Assembly (NCBI RefSeq): GCF_000384295.1
Contig: NZ_KB913037.1
Coordinates: forward strand, 3,892,649-3,956,648
Length of the DNA stretch: 64,000 nt
DNA from: Amycolatopsis balhimycina FH 1894
GTDB lineage: Bacteria; Actinomycetota; Actinomycetes; Mycobacteriales; Pseudonocardiaceae
Direction of reading: 5' to 3'
A program made the position numbers and the translations under genes. The notes beneath the pieces are model-generated. The model was given only the letters and a program-made list of their open reading frames with translations. It did not search any database and had not been told where the DNA came from. The stretch's first letter is position 1; the number at the start of each line of letters is the position of its first letter. This document shows, piece by piece, positions 26,453 through 34,591 of this stretch.

Positions 26453-26502
26453 GCACAGAGCATAGGACATACACTGTGCATGTCACCGACGCGGTGTATG
26501 TC
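26448..26502. promoter_or_regulatory. Four-half-site symmetric operator for TetR/P450
   Basis: GACATGCAC (26448-26456), GACATACAC (26466-26474), GTGCATGTC (26476-26484) and GTGTATGTC (26494-26502) form a 55-base array symmetric about base 26475, with 9-base gaps outside and one base in the centre. It fits two TetR dimers and covers the repressor start and both promoters. Confidence 0.75.
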
Positions 26503-26536
26503 GCGTCACTCTCGGTCGCGACGGTTGGGGAATGCG

Positions 26537-27766
26537 ATGACCGATCTGATCCAGCCCGACGAGCTGCTGTTCAACCCGTTCGCGCCCGGCTTCTTCGAGG
26601 ACCCGTACCCGCAGTACAAGATGCTGCGTGACGAAGACCCGGTGCAGGACCACCCGCTGGGGTTCTGGTTCGTGTCCCGCTTCGACGACGTCTCCAGGGT
26701 GCTGAAGGCCGGGTTGTCGGTCGAGATCGGCAATCTGGCGCCCGGTCCGTACAGCCAGCAGATCGAGTACTTCGGCGAGGAGGGCAACGCCGTCGCGCTG
26801 AACCTCTCGATGCTCGACCGCGACCCGCCCGACCACACGAGGTTGCGCTCGCTGGTGACCAAGGTGTTCACCCGCCGGGCGGTCGCGGCGCTCGAACCCC
26901 AGATCGTCCGGCTGGTGGACGAAGCCCTGGACCGGATGGCCGAAAAGGGGAGTTCGGACCTGGTCGAAGAACTGGCGTTCCCGCTGCCGTTCGCGGTGAT
27001 CTCGGAGATGCTCGGCATGCCGCCGACCGACCACGCGCGGATCCGTGAACTGAGCGGCACCCTGGTGCGGTCACTGGAGATCGTGGCCGACGAGGAGACC
27101 GCGCGGGCGATCATGGCCGCGGACGCCGAGCTGACGGGCATCACCCGCGACCTGATCGCCTGGAAGCGCGACCACCCGGCCGACGACCTGCTCACGGCGT
27201 TGATCGCGGCGGAGCACGACGGCGAGGTCCTCGACGGCGACGAGCTCGTGGCGCAGGTGGTCCTGCTCTACGTGGCCGGCCACGAGACGACGGTCAACCT
27301 GATCGCCAACGGCGTCGCCGCGTTGCTGCGCAACCCGGATCAGCTGGCTTTGCTGCGCGCACGGCCGGACCTCGCGGCGAACGCGGTCGAGGAGTTCCTG
27401 CGCTACGACTCCCCGGTGCAGCAGACGAGGCGGATCACGACCGAGCCGTACGCGGTGGCCGGCAAGGAAATCCCGGCGGGCACGTTCGTGCTGGCCTGCC
27501 TGGCCTCGGCCAACCGCGACGAACGGTTCTTCGGCCCGGACGCCGGCCGCCTGCGGATCGACCGCCCGGAAGCGCGCCACCAGGTGTCCTTCGGCGCGGG
27601 TCCCCACCACTGCCTCGGCGCGGCGCTGGCCCGGCTGGAAGGCCAGGTCGCGGTCAGCCGCCTGGTGCGGCGGTTCCCTGATCTGGGCTTCGCGGGAGAG
27701 CTGACGTGGAACGGCCGCATCAACCTGCGCGGCCCGGCGAAGTTCCCGGTGACAGTGCACGCCTGA
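26537..27766 (+). CDS. Cytochrome P450
   Basis: 409 residues, soluble bacterial class. The heme loop FGAGPHHCLGAAL (Cys about 359), the I-helix oxygen-activating AGHETT (about 247) and the ExxR helix (NPDQLALLRARPD then VEEFLRYDSP) region are present; the N-terminus FNPFAPGFFEDPYPQY is typical of macrolide- and xenobiotic-type CYP107-like enzymes. GGGGA precedes ATG 26537. Regulation by the divergent TetR protein is very likely given the operator array. The substrate cannot be read from sequence. No ferredoxin gene is adjacent, so electrons must come from a shared partner. Confidence 0.9.
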   Translation: MTDLIQPDELLFNPFAPGFFEDPYPQYKMLRDEDPVQDHPLGFWFVSRFDDVSRVLKAGLSVEIGNLAPGPYSQQIEYFGEEGNAVALNLSMLDRDPPDHTRLRSLVTKVFTRRAVAALEPQIVRLVDEALDRMAEKGSSDLVEELAFPLPFAVISEMLGMPPTDHARIRELSGTLVRSLEIVADEETARAIMAADAELTGITRDLIAWKRDHPADDLLTALIAAEHDGEVLDGDELVAQVVLLYVAGHETTVNLIANGVAALLRNPDQLALLRARPDLAANAVEEFLRYDSPVQQTRRITTEPYAVAGKEIPAGTFVLACLASANRDERFFGPDAGRLRIDRPEARHQVSFGAGPHHCLGAALARLEGQVAVSRLVRRFPDLGFAGELTWNGRINLRGPAKFPVTVHA

Positions 27767-27798
27767 AACGCGGGCGGCACCGGCTTCGAGGCCGCCGT

Positions 27799-27834
27799 CA
27801 CCCGCGGAAGTCCGGGAGCGAACTTCCGCGGGTG
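27799..27834. terminator. Bidirectional terminator after P450 gene
   Basis: Perfect 13-base arms CACCCGCGGAAGT / ACTTCCGCGGGTG (27799-27811, 27822-27834) around a 10-base loop, between the convergent P450 and GH5 stops. Confidence 0.75.
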
Positions 27835-27880
27835 TACCGGTCACCCCGGCGCGCAGCTCACCGCCGGTACCGCTTGCCTT

Positions 27881-29413
27881 TCACGGTTTGACGGTCAGCA
27901 GGTGGGCCCGGAAGCCCTCGCCGTACGTCTTGGTGGGCGTGCCGTTGTAGTCCTCGATCAGCACGTTGCCGCCACTGCAGCCCCACGGGTTCCACGTCCA
28001 GGCGGTGTACCCGAGGTTGTGCGCGTCCAGCCACGCCATCACCTGGTCGATGTAGTCGTGCGCGCAGCTGTTCTGGCCGATTTCCCCGGCCTGCACCGGC
28101 ACCTGCGCGGCGACCGTCCCGATCTGACTGTCCCAGCAGGACACTGTGACGCAGGCGTTGAAGTTGTACGTGTGCCAGGAGGCCACCAGGTTGCCCGCCG
28201 GGTCGGCCGGACGGTAGGTCAGCCACTGCGTGAGGTCGTTCGTCCACGTCAGCCCGGCGATCATCAGCACGTTCTTCGCGCCGGTCGCGCGGACGGCGTC
28301 GACCAGTTCCTGCATGCCGGCGACGGCATAGCTGATTCCGGTGCAGGTTCCGCCGTCCCGCAGGCACTTCCACTCGGCGGCCGCGTCGGACCAGTTGCCG
28401 GCCGCGTCCGGGTAGGGCTCGTTGAACAGGTCGAACACCACGGCGTCGTCACCCTTGAACGCGGTGGCGACCTGCGTCCAGAAAGCCGGCGTGTACTGCC
28501 GGTCGGGCATCGGCTTCTGGCACGTCGCGTTGACGTCGGTGCAGGCCGAGGAGGTGCCGGTGTACTGGCCGTGCGTCCAGTGCAGATCCAGGATCGGGTT
28601 GATCCCGTTGGCCTCCAACAACTTCGCGTAGTCCTTGACCGCCTGCTGGTAGGGGGCTCCGCTGGGCGTGCCGGACAGGCCCAGCCAGCAGTCCTCGTTC
28701 AGCGGGATCCGCACCGCGTGGACGTTCCAGGCCTTCATCGCGTCGACCGACGCCTGGTCGACCGGGCCGCTGTCCCACATGCCCTTGCCCTGCACGCAGG
28801 CGAACTCCCCGCTGGACCGGTTGACGCCCAGCAGCCGGTAGGCCTTCCCGTCGGCGGTCAGCAGCTTGTTGCCCGACACGTGCAGCGCCGGCGCCGGGCC
28901 GGGTGGCGGCGGCGTTGTCGTGGTGGTCGTGGTGGGTGTCGTCGGGAGCGTGGTGGGCGTGGTGGCCGTGGTCGGCGGCGTCCCGGTGCACGCGGCGCCG
29001 TTGACCGCGAAGTCGGTCGGCGTGGAGTTGGTGCCGCTGTAGGAGAAGTTCGCGCCGGTGTTGACGGATCCGCCGGCCGGGATGGTGCCGTTCCAGCTCG
29101 CGTTGGTCACGGTGACCTGCTTGCCGGACTGCGTCCACGTCCCGCTCCAGCCCTGCTGGAGGGTCTGGTTGCCGGTGTAGGAGTAGGTCAGCGTCCAGCC
29201 GCCGACGGCCGAGGAGCCGAGATTGCTGATCCCGACGGCGAGGCTGAAACCGCTTCCCCAGTCGTTGGCCGAATAGGTCACGCGGCAGGCGAACGCCGCA
29301 CTCGTCTCATTCGCCGCCGACACGGCCGCCGTCGAGGTGACGACGCACGCCGCGGCGGCCGCGAGACCCGCGACCGCAAGCACGGCAGGACGTTTTCCGG
29401 CTCTTACCCACAT
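27881..29413 (-). CDS. Secreted GH5 endoglucanase with N-terminal CBM2
   Basis: 510 residues. A signal peptide (hydrophobic 10-30, ending VSA) leads to a family 2 cellulose-binding module (about 36-135, ACRVTYSANDWGSGFS through NGAACTG), a Thr/Pro linker (about 138-165), and a GH5 domain. Catalytic glutamates sit in VVFDLFNEPYPD (acid/base) and VQAGEIGQ (nucleophile). It cuts cellulose or related beta-1,4-glucans, whose oligomers could feed the importer/beta-glucosidase operon at 12-16 kb. GGGAG precedes ATG 29413. A CelR/CebR-type operator lies 47-60 bases upstream, indicating cellobiose-responsive control. Confidence 0.9.
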   Translation of the reverse strand: MWVRAGKRPAVLAVAGLAAAAACVVTSTAAVSAANETSAAFACRVTYSANDWGSGFSLAVGISNLGSSAVGGWTLTYSYTGNQTLQQGWSGTWTQSGKQVTVTNASWNGTIPAGGSVNTGANFSYSGTNSTPTDFAVNGAACTGTPPTTATTPTTLPTTPTTTTTTTPPPPGPAPALHVSGNKLLTADGKAYRLLGVNRSSGEFACVQGKGMWDSGPVDQASVDAMKAWNVHAVRIPLNEDCWLGLSGTPSGAPYQQAVKDYAKLLEANGINPILDLHWTHGQYTGTSSACTDVNATCQKPMPDRQYTPAFWTQVATAFKGDDAVVFDLFNEPYPDAAGNWSDAAAEWKCLRDGGTCTGISYAVAGMQELVDAVRATGAKNVLMIAGLTWTNDLTQWLTYRPADPAGNLVASWHTYNFNACVTVSCWDSQIGTVAAQVPVQAGEIGQNSCAHDYIDQVMAWLDAHNLGYTAWTWNPWGCSGGNVLIEDYNGTPTKTYGEGFRAHLLTVKP

Positions 29414-29459
29414 CGGCACTCCCTTGTGCACACTGACGGCGGCCACGGGCGGAAGATTC

Positions 29460-29473
29460 TGGGAGCGTTCCCA
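29460..29473. promoter_or_regulatory. CelR/CebR-type operator upstream of GH5 gene
   Basis: TGGGAGCGTTCCCA differs at one base from the 14-bp palindrome TGGGAGCGCTCCCA recognised by CelR/CebR LacI-family repressors, which release DNA on cellobiose binding. It lies 47 bases before the cellulase start, an appropriate distance to block the promoter. Confidence 0.7.
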
Positions 29474-29600
29474 GTCGCCCGACACACCGTCGCTTCCCGG
29501 CCCCGGGTTGTCAATCACCAACGTCGGGAAAGGGCCCCGATTCGGGCGAACAGCGCCCGGCGCGTTCCGCCATCTACCGCAAGCGCCTGCGCGGCGCGGG

Positions 29601-30896
29601 TCAGCCGGCGACCGGACGCCGCCGGGCGAAGAACCGGGCGATCCCGCGCCGGCGGGGCGCCAGCCAGCCGGCGATCTCGGCGACCACGGCGGGGTCGACG
29701 TGCTGCGGCGACTCGTATCCGGGCTTGGCCGGCCCCTCGCCGCGGAAGAACAGGTGGTCGTCGGCGTCGTGGACACTGATCGTGACGTCGGATCGGTGCG
29801 CCAGGCCCGCTCGCCAGCGCGCGAGGTCGTCGGCCACGGTCACCTGGTAGTCGCGGCCGCCCTGGAGGATCAGCATCGGCTTGGCCAGCCCGGCCGCCGT
29901 CGCGACCGGGTCGTACTCGCGCAGGTCCAGCCAGTACGAGGCCGGCCAGCCGAAGAGCAGGTCCGCCGCCGGGGTCGAGGGGGAAAGACCGGGGCTCTCG
30001 ACGAGCGCGGCTTGGCGCGAAACCGTCTCGAGGGCAGCTGTCGTGGCCGGGCCGGGGTCCAGCTCGGCCAGGTAGCGGGCGACCCGGACGGCCGCCCGGC
30101 TCAACGGCACGGTGTCCCCGGCGAGGCTGACCAGGCCGGCGACCGACGCCTCGGCGGCCGCGACGCGCGTCGTGGCCTTGCCACCGCCGCTGTGGCCGAG
30201 GACGTACACCCGCGCGGGGTCCACGGCCGGCTCCCGCTGGAGCAGGTGAACGGCGGCGATGGCGTGCGGCACGTATTCGTCGGCCATCGTGAAGCCGGGT
30301 TCGGAGCCGACGCCGGGGTGCACGTGGGTCACCTTGTCGAAGCGGACCACGGCGACGCCTCGGCTGCCCAGGCCCCAAGCCAGGTCCTTGAACGGCTTGT
30401 CCGGCCCGGTCGTCAGGTCGCGGTCGAACGGGCCCGAGGCGAGCAGGACCACCGCCGGCCACGGACCGCGCCCCCGGGGCAGGGTCACCGTGCCGGGCAC
30501 CGCGAGCGGGCCGGCGCCGACGGTGACTTCACGCTCGGTGAACCGGCCCGGGACGGTGTAGGCAGGCGGCTCCCAGCTCGTTCCGGACGGCGGCGCGAGC
30601 CGCAGGCCGTGCAGCATGCCGTCGCCGTCGACCGACATGACCACGGTGAGCCCGCCGCGCCGGCAGGTCACCGGGACGCTCACCCGGACCAGGCCCGCCT
30701 TGACCGGCTCGCGCACCGGCCCCCCGACCGCCGTGACCGGCCCGGCCTTGGCGATCTCCATCTCCCAGCCGACCCGCAGCGTCTCGGCGGACGCGGCCGC
30801 CCGCAGCCGCGGCGCGAACAGCTCCTCGACGTCCGCGAAGCGTCCCTCGGCCGCCATGGCGACGACCGTGCCGGCCACCACCCCAGGGTCCGTCAT
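29601..30896 (-). CDS. Alpha/beta hydrolase with N-terminal DUF3887-like domain
   Basis: 431 residues, no signal peptide. Residues about 1-110 resemble DUF3887 (small alpha+beta domain often in front of hydrolases); the rest is an alpha/beta hydrolase of the dienelactone/acyl-peptidase-like group, with nucleophile elbow GHSGGG (serine near 224), LILQGGRDYQV and the histidine in DDHLFF. The relation to esterases that act on acylated or lactone substrates is only at fold level. ATG 30896 has a GGTGGGGGGATC ribosome site. It is divergent from an HTH regulator gene, 61 bases away, which probably represses it. Substrate unknown. Confidence 0.75.
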   Translation of the reverse strand: MTDPGVVAGTVVAMAAEGRFADVEELFAPRLRAAASAETLRVGWEMEIAKAGPVTAVGGPVREPVKAGLVRVSVPVTCRRGGLTVVMSVDGDGMLHGLRLAPPSGTSWEPPAYTVPGRFTEREVTVGAGPLAVPGTVTLPRGRGPWPAVVLLASGPFDRDLTTGPDKPFKDLAWGLGSRGVAVVRFDKVTHVHPGVGSEPGFTMADEYVPHAIAAVHLLQREPAVDPARVYVLGHSGGGKATTRVAAAEASVAGLVSLAGDTVPLSRAAVRVARYLAELDPGPATTAALETVSRQAALVESPGLSPSTPAADLLFGWPASYWLDLREYDPVATAAGLAKPMLILQGGRDYQVTVADDLARWRAGLAHRSDVTISVHDADDHLFFRGEGPAKPGYESPQHVDPAVVAEIAGWLAPRRRGIARFFARRRPVAG

Positions 30897-30911
30897 GATC
30901 CCCCCACCACC

Positions 30912-30932
30912 TTTCTCGTATTTTGCGAAAGG
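30912..30932. promoter_or_regulatory. Possible operator between hydrolase and HTH gene
   Basis: CTTTC...GAAAG form an imperfect dyad around CGTATTTTGC, within an A+T-rich stretch in the 61-base divergent region; a likely binding site of the adjacent regulator, whose start GTG lies 26 bases to the right. Confidence 0.4.
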
Positions 30933-30957
30933 TATCACGATGTGAGATCGTTCGGTA

Positions 30958-31494
30958 GTGGACACGTTGGAACTGCTGGGTCACCCGGTACGGCTGCGGA
31001 TCGTGCACGCCATGCGCGGCGACCGGACGCTCACCACCGCCCAGCTCTGCGCGCTGCTGCCGGACGTCTCGAAGGCCATGGTGTACCGGCACGTCGACCT
31101 GCTCGCCGCCGGCGAAGTCCTGGAAGTGGCCGAAGAACGGCGCGTACGCGGCGCGGTCGAGCGCCATTACCGGTTGCGCCGCGAACGGGCCTCCATCGAC
31201 CCGGCCACGGCCGCGTCCCTGTCACCCGCCGATCACCGGCGCGGGTTCACGGTGGCGGTGGCCGCGCTGGTGGCGGAGTTCACCGCCTACCTCGACCGCG
31301 AAACCGCCGACCCGGCCACCGATCCCGTCGGCTACCAGCAACACGCGATCTGGCTCGACGACGACGAACTCACGGCGATGGTCGGCGAACTGCGCGCGGC
31401 GATCCTGCCCCGGCTGGCCAACCCGCCCGCGCCCGGCCGTACCCGGTATCTGCTGAGCCCGATCCTCTTTCCCAGCGAAGCGGCGGAAAAGTGA
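30958..31494 (+). CDS. ArsR-like winged-helix regulator
   Basis: 178 residues. The N-terminal winged helix (LGHPVRLRIVHAMRGDRTLT, then KAMVYRHVDLLAAGEVLE, about 6-62) is ArsR/SmtB-like but lacks the metal-binding CxC, so it senses something else; the C-terminal 100 residues are helical with a WLDDDELTAM segment found in HTH proteins that regulate hydrolases. GTG 30958 is the earliest sensible start and lies close enough to the promoter that the transcript may be leaderless. It is divergent from the alpha/beta hydrolase gene, its likely target. Confidence 0.75.
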   Translation: MDTLELLGHPVRLRIVHAMRGDRTLTTAQLCALLPDVSKAMVYRHVDLLAAGEVLEVAEERRVRGAVERHYRLRRERASIDPATAASLSPADHRRGFTVAVAALVAEFTAYLDRETADPATDPVGYQQHAIWLDDDELTAMVGELRAAILPRLANPPAPGRTRYLLSPILFPSEAAEK

Positions 31495-31537
31495 GCCGGG
31501 CACCGGCACACCGCGCCGCAATGGCAAGATAACATTG

Positions 31538-31551
31538 TGGGAGCGCTCTCA
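31538..31551. promoter_or_regulatory. CelR/CebR-like operator, second site
   Basis: TGGGAGCGCTCTCA, one mismatch from the CelR/CebR palindrome. It lies upstream of a TTGACA hexamer (31570-31575) with TACCGT 19 bases later, apparently the promoter of the small hypothetical gene at 31646. Confidence 0.5.
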
Positions 31552-31645
31552 ATTCTTGCCCCCTCGAGCTTGACACCGAGTACGGCCCACCGACTACCGT
31601 AACAACGTTCGTTTGCGATGTCTGGGTCCGGCGGGGGGATTCAAC

Positions 31646-31954
31646 GTGGAAAACGGCTGGTGTCCGGACGTGGTCGGCGAGGGGCCACCGTCCCGGGCGG
31701 GCGACGAAGATCCGGACAGCTTGGCGGCCATCTTGGATTCGCTCGGGCGGGATCCGGCCCTGAAACTCACCGATTCCGGACGTGCTGTTCTGCGGTGGCT
31801 CGCCTCGCACGCACTGAGTCCCGAGGACACCGGCGTGTTCGCCGCCGTTCCGCCGCACTGCGCGAATCTCGTCGCGGATATCGCCCGGCGCAATGCCGCG
31901 ATCTGGCAAGAGCTGGCGAATATCGTCGAACAGCTCTCCCGCGACGCGATGTGA
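31646..31954 (+). CDS. Small hypothetical protein behind a CelR-like site
   Basis: 102 residues. GTG 31646 is chosen for GGGGGGAT seven bases upstream; an earlier ATG at 31618-31620 would lengthen it but has no ribosome site. The protein is acidic at first (DSLAAILDSLGRDPALKLTD) and helical at the end (IARRNAAIWQELANIVEQLS), with two to three Cys but no motif I recognise. No signal or membrane segment. It stands alone and is preceded by a sigma-70-like promoter and a CelR/CebR-like operator, so it might be sugar-regulated. Function unknown. Confidence 0.55.
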   Translation: MENGWCPDVVGEGPPSRAGDEDPDSLAAILDSLGRDPALKLTDSGRAVLRWLASHALSPEDTGVFAAVPPHCANLVADIARRNAAIWQELANIVEQLSRDAM

Positions 31955-32149
31955 GACGACGAATAGTCGCGAATTTCCCGTTCTGGCTCGAGCGCACGAG
32001 ATCAGCTTCCGGCTCCGAGGAGCGGGCCGGCATCCCGCCGTGCCGCGCTGGCAAGTGCCGCGCGGAACTCCGCCCGGCCGCCCCGCACCGCACCGCAACG
32101 GCACGAAGCCCTGATCGCGCTACTATTCGCCATAGTATGATCGGGAACA
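31955..32149. promoter_or_regulatory. Promoter region of copper operon, leaderless type
   Basis: No gene is supported here. TATGAT (32136-32141) is a good -10 hexamer and lies seven to nine bases before GTG 32150, so the DUF6153 message is probably leaderless. The operator at 32121-32137 overlaps this -10. Confidence 0.5.
32121..32137. promoter_or_regulatory. BlaI/CopY-like operator, site 1
   Basis: TACTATTCGCCATAGTA, a 17-base dyad of form TACTA-N7-TAGTA, shared with the site at 37968-37984 upstream of copZ. It overlaps the -10 of the DUF6153 promoter, a repressor position. The BlaI-family protein encoded at 33303 is the likely binder. Confidence 0.6.
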
Positions 32150-32569
32150 GTGGTTGACACGATGACAGCGAAACGGCTCGGCAAGGTACAGCAGATCCTC
32201 CTGCTGTGCACGCTCGCCGTGGGCGTCGTCACGATGCACCACGTCGGCATGGCGAGCGCAGCCGGTGGCACGGCGATGCACGCCATGTCCGCGTCCGGGC
32301 CGCAGGCGGTCACCGCTCCGCCGTCAGCCGGCTCCGGCGAACACGATCCGGGCATGCCGGGCGGCCTGCACGACATCCTCCACCTCTGCCTGGCCGTGCT
32401 GTGCGCGGCGGGCGCGCTCCTGCTGGCCGTCGCCGTCTTCCTGGGTGTTTCGTGGTTCACCACGACGTTCTCCCGGGCCGTCCGTTCACGCGGTTCACCG
32501 AGCCGGGGACGCCCACCGGACGGGGGCGGCCGAAGCATCCTGACTTCTTTGTGCGTGTTGCGCACGTGA
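32150..32569 (+). CDS. DUF6153-type membrane protein, copper-associated
   Basis: 139 residues with two membrane segments (about 14-36, ILLLCTLAVGVVTMHHVGMA; and about 78-98) and Met/His clusters (MHHVGM, AMHAMS, HDPGMP) that could bind copper. The MHHxGM motif in the first helix matches DUF6153 proteins, which often sit beside DUF305. GTG 32150 is preferred because a -10 hexamer ends nine bases before it; ATG 32162 is the alternative. It heads the plus-strand run DUF6153 - DUF305 - BlaI - M56, controlled by the TACTA-N7-TAGTA site. Confidence 0.65.
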   Translation: MVDTMTAKRLGKVQQILLLCTLAVGVVTMHHVGMASAAGGTAMHAMSASGPQAVTAPPSAGSGEHDPGMPGGLHDILHLCLAVLCAAGALLLAVAVFLGVSWFTTTFSRAVRSRGSPSRGRPPDGGGRSILTSLCVLRT

Positions 32570-32626
32570 TCGACCGGCTTTCCCCGGCCTGTCGAATCAC
32601 GCACCCATCACAGAGAAAGATTTGTC

Positions 32627-33226
32627 ATGCGCAAAAATGTCATCATCGGAGGCATCGTGCTGGCCTCCACCGTCCTGCTCGGCGCGTGCGGCGGCACCGA
32701 CTCCATGTCCGGGATGAACCCCGGCTCGTCGGCACCCTCGTCGGCACAAGCAGCGGCCGGCCACAACGCCGACGACGTCACGTTCGCCCAGCAGATGATC
32801 CCGCACCACAGCCAGGCGCTCGACATGGCGAAGCTCGTCCCGTCGCGCAGCACGAACCCGAAGGTGCTCGACCTCGCGAGCCGGATCGAAAAGGCCCAGG
32901 ACCCCGAGATCCGGCAGATGCGGGACTGGCTGACCGCCTGGGGTGCCGGCGCGTCCGAAATGCCGGGAATGACCCACGAATCGATGCCGGGGATGAGCGG
33001 CATGATGTCCGGCGACGACCTGAAGAAGCTCGAGGCCGCCAAGGGCACCGAGTTCGACGGGATGTGGCTCGGCATGATGATCGAGCACCACCAGGGCGCG
33101 GTCGACATGGCCAAGGCCGAGCTGGCCAAGGGCGGCAACGCCGACGCGAAGGCGCTCGCCCAGAAGATCATCGACGCCCAGCAGGCCGAGATCACCGAGA
33201 TGCGGGGCCTGCTCACGCGGAGCTGA
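32627..33226 (+). CDS. DUF305 family lipoprotein, copper-binding candidate
   Basis: 199 residues with lipobox LLGAC (Cys about 21), then the DUF305 core with two copies of the F-x-x-x-M-I-x-H-H motif (FAQQMIPHHSQALDMA and WLGMMIEHHQGAVDMA) and a Met-rich loop (MPGMTHESMPGMSGMM). The His and Met residues are natural copper ligands and the gene family tracks copper-stress loci. Probably an outward-facing copper-binding lipoprotein. ATG 32627 follows a weak ribosome site (GAGAAAGA). Confidence 0.85.
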   Translation: MRKNVIIGGIVLASTVLLGACGGTDSMSGMNPGSSAPSSAQAAAGHNADDVTFAQQMIPHHSQALDMAKLVPSRSTNPKVLDLASRIEKAQDPEIRQMRDWLTAWGAGASEMPGMTHESMPGMSGMMSGDDLKKLEAAKGTEFDGMWLGMMIEHHQGAVDMAKAELAKGGNADAKALAQKIIDAQQAEITEMRGLLTRS

Positions 33227-33302
33227 TGACCGGTCGCCGGGGCGGGCCGCCGCCCCGGCGCCCGTCGGCCGCGCGGGAAGTATTCTGCCTGCCGGAGGTG
33301 CC

Positions 33303-33665
33303 ATGCTCGGTCTGGGCGAGCTCGAAGCGTCGGTGATGGACGTGCTCTGGGACGCGGCGGAACCCCTGCGGGTCCGCCAGGTGCTCGACGAGCTCAACCG
33401 GCATCGCGACCTGGCGTACACGACGGTGATGACGGTCTTGGACAACCTGCACCGGAAGGGGTGGGTCGTCCGCGACCTCGAGAACCGCGCCTACCGCTAC
33501 CGCGCCGTCACCACGCGGGCGGAAGCGACCGCGCGGAGCCTGCGGGAGGTGCTCGACTCCGTCGACGACCGCGAGTCCGTGCTGCTGCACTTCGTCAGCA
33601 CCGTCAGCGAAGAGGAGTCGGACGTCCTCCGCCGGGCGCTGCGCCGGAAGCCGAAAAAACGGTGA
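33303..33665 (+). CDS. BlaI/MecI/CopY-family transcriptional repressor
   Basis: 120 residues; winged helix of the Penicillinase-repressor family (LGELEASVMDVLWDAAEPLR, LAYTTVMTVLDNLHRKGWV). CCGGAGG precedes ATG 33303 and the stop overlaps the M56 gene start (GTGA). BlaI proteins bind dyads such as those seen at 32121 and 37968 and are inactivated by a BlaR/MecR-type M56 peptidase. The copper CopY branch belongs to the same family but normally has a C-terminal CxCxxxxCxC, which is absent here, so release more likely depends on the M56 partner or other signals. Confidence 0.85.
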   Translation: MLGLGELEASVMDVLWDAAEPLRVRQVLDELNRHRDLAYTTVMTVLDNLHRKGWVVRDLENRAYRYRAVTTRAEATARSLREVLDSVDDRESVLLHFVSTVSEEESDVLRRALRRKPKKR

Positions 33666-34591
33666 TCCTCGCGGCCGCCCTGCTGCTCGGGACCATCGCC
33701 GTCGGCTGGTGGTCTCCGTCGCTGCTGAGCAGGCTCTCCGCGCGAGTCCACCCGGGGACGGCGATCGCCTGGTGGCTGCTGACCGCCGCCGGCGTGGCCG
33801 CCGCGGCGGTCGCCGGGGTGCTGCTGCTCGTCCTGCCCGGGCACGGCCCGGCCGACGCGGTCATCCGGGTGCTCCACGACTGCTGGGCCGCGGTCGGCCA
33901 CGACGACCTGCCCGCCCTCGACCCCATCGCCGGGGCGGTCGCGGGCCTCGTCCTGGCCGTCGCGACCGGCAGGCTGGCGGTGACCTGGCTCGCGCGGCGG
34001 CGACGGCGGACCGTCCTGCACCGGCGTCACCTGACCGCGCTGCGGCTCTCCGGCGCCCGTGACACCAGGCCGGTCCCCACGCTGTGGCTGCCGGACGAAC
34101 GGCCGATCGCGTACAGCCTGGGCGGCCGCCGGTCGCTGGTGGTCGCCAGCGACGGGCTCGCGGCGCGGCTGACGAAGCGCGAACTGGGGGCGGTGCTGGC
34201 GCACGAACGCGCCCACGTCCTCGGGCGGCACCACCTGCTCACCGGCTGCTCGGAAGTGCTGGGCCGGACGCTGCGGTTCGTGCCGCTGATGCGCGAGCTG
34301 CCCGGGGCGACGCGGCTGCTGGTGGAACTGGCCGCCGACCAGGCGGCGGCCGCGCAGTGCGGGCGCGAGCCGCTCCGGTCGGCGCTCGTGTCGATCCGGG
34401 CGGTGGACGGGCCGCGTCGCGCCCTCGCGATGGCGGGCGGCGACACGGCCATCCGGTTGAGCCGGCTCGACACCGGCTCGTCGCCGGCACCGCGGTGGAC
34501 GACCGTCGCCGGCGGCCTCGCGGCCTTCCTCGCGCCGTCCGCGATCGCGGTGGCCCTGGTGCTGGTCACCAGCTTCGTCACCTGCCGCTGA
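33662..34591 (+). CDS. M56 family membrane metallopeptidase (BlaR1-type, no sensor domain)
   Basis: 309 residues with about four membrane segments and the zinc motif HERAH ([12 protein letters not shown]) plus a downstream acidic ligand region (ELAADQAA). It is a BlaR1/MecR1-like zinc peptidase that lacks the C-terminal penicillin-sensing domain, as usual in actinomycetes. GTG 33662 overlaps the BlaI stop, and the last 14 bases overlap the convergent copA stop. It probably cleaves the BlaI-family repressor in response to a membrane or copper signal. Confidence 0.82.
   Translation: MILAAALLLGTIAVGWWSPSLLSRLSARVHPGTAIAWWLLTAAGVAAAAVAGVLLLVLPGHGPADAVIRVLHDCWAAVGHDDLPALDPIAGAVAGLVLAVATGRLAVTWLARRRRRTVLHRRHLTALRLSGARDTRPVPTLWLPDERPIAYSLGGRRSLVVASDGLAARLTKRELGAVLAHERAHVLGRHHLLTGCSEVLGRTLRFVPLMRELPGATRLLVELAADQAAAAQCGREPLRSALVSIRAVDGPRRALAMAGGDTAIRLSRLDTGSSPAPRWTTVAGGLAAFLAPSAIAVALVLVTSFVTCR

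Noticed and set aside
28870..28990. GTGGTGGTC-type repeat
   Set aside because: It is the Thr/Pro linker between CBM2 and the GH5 domain and is not a separate element.
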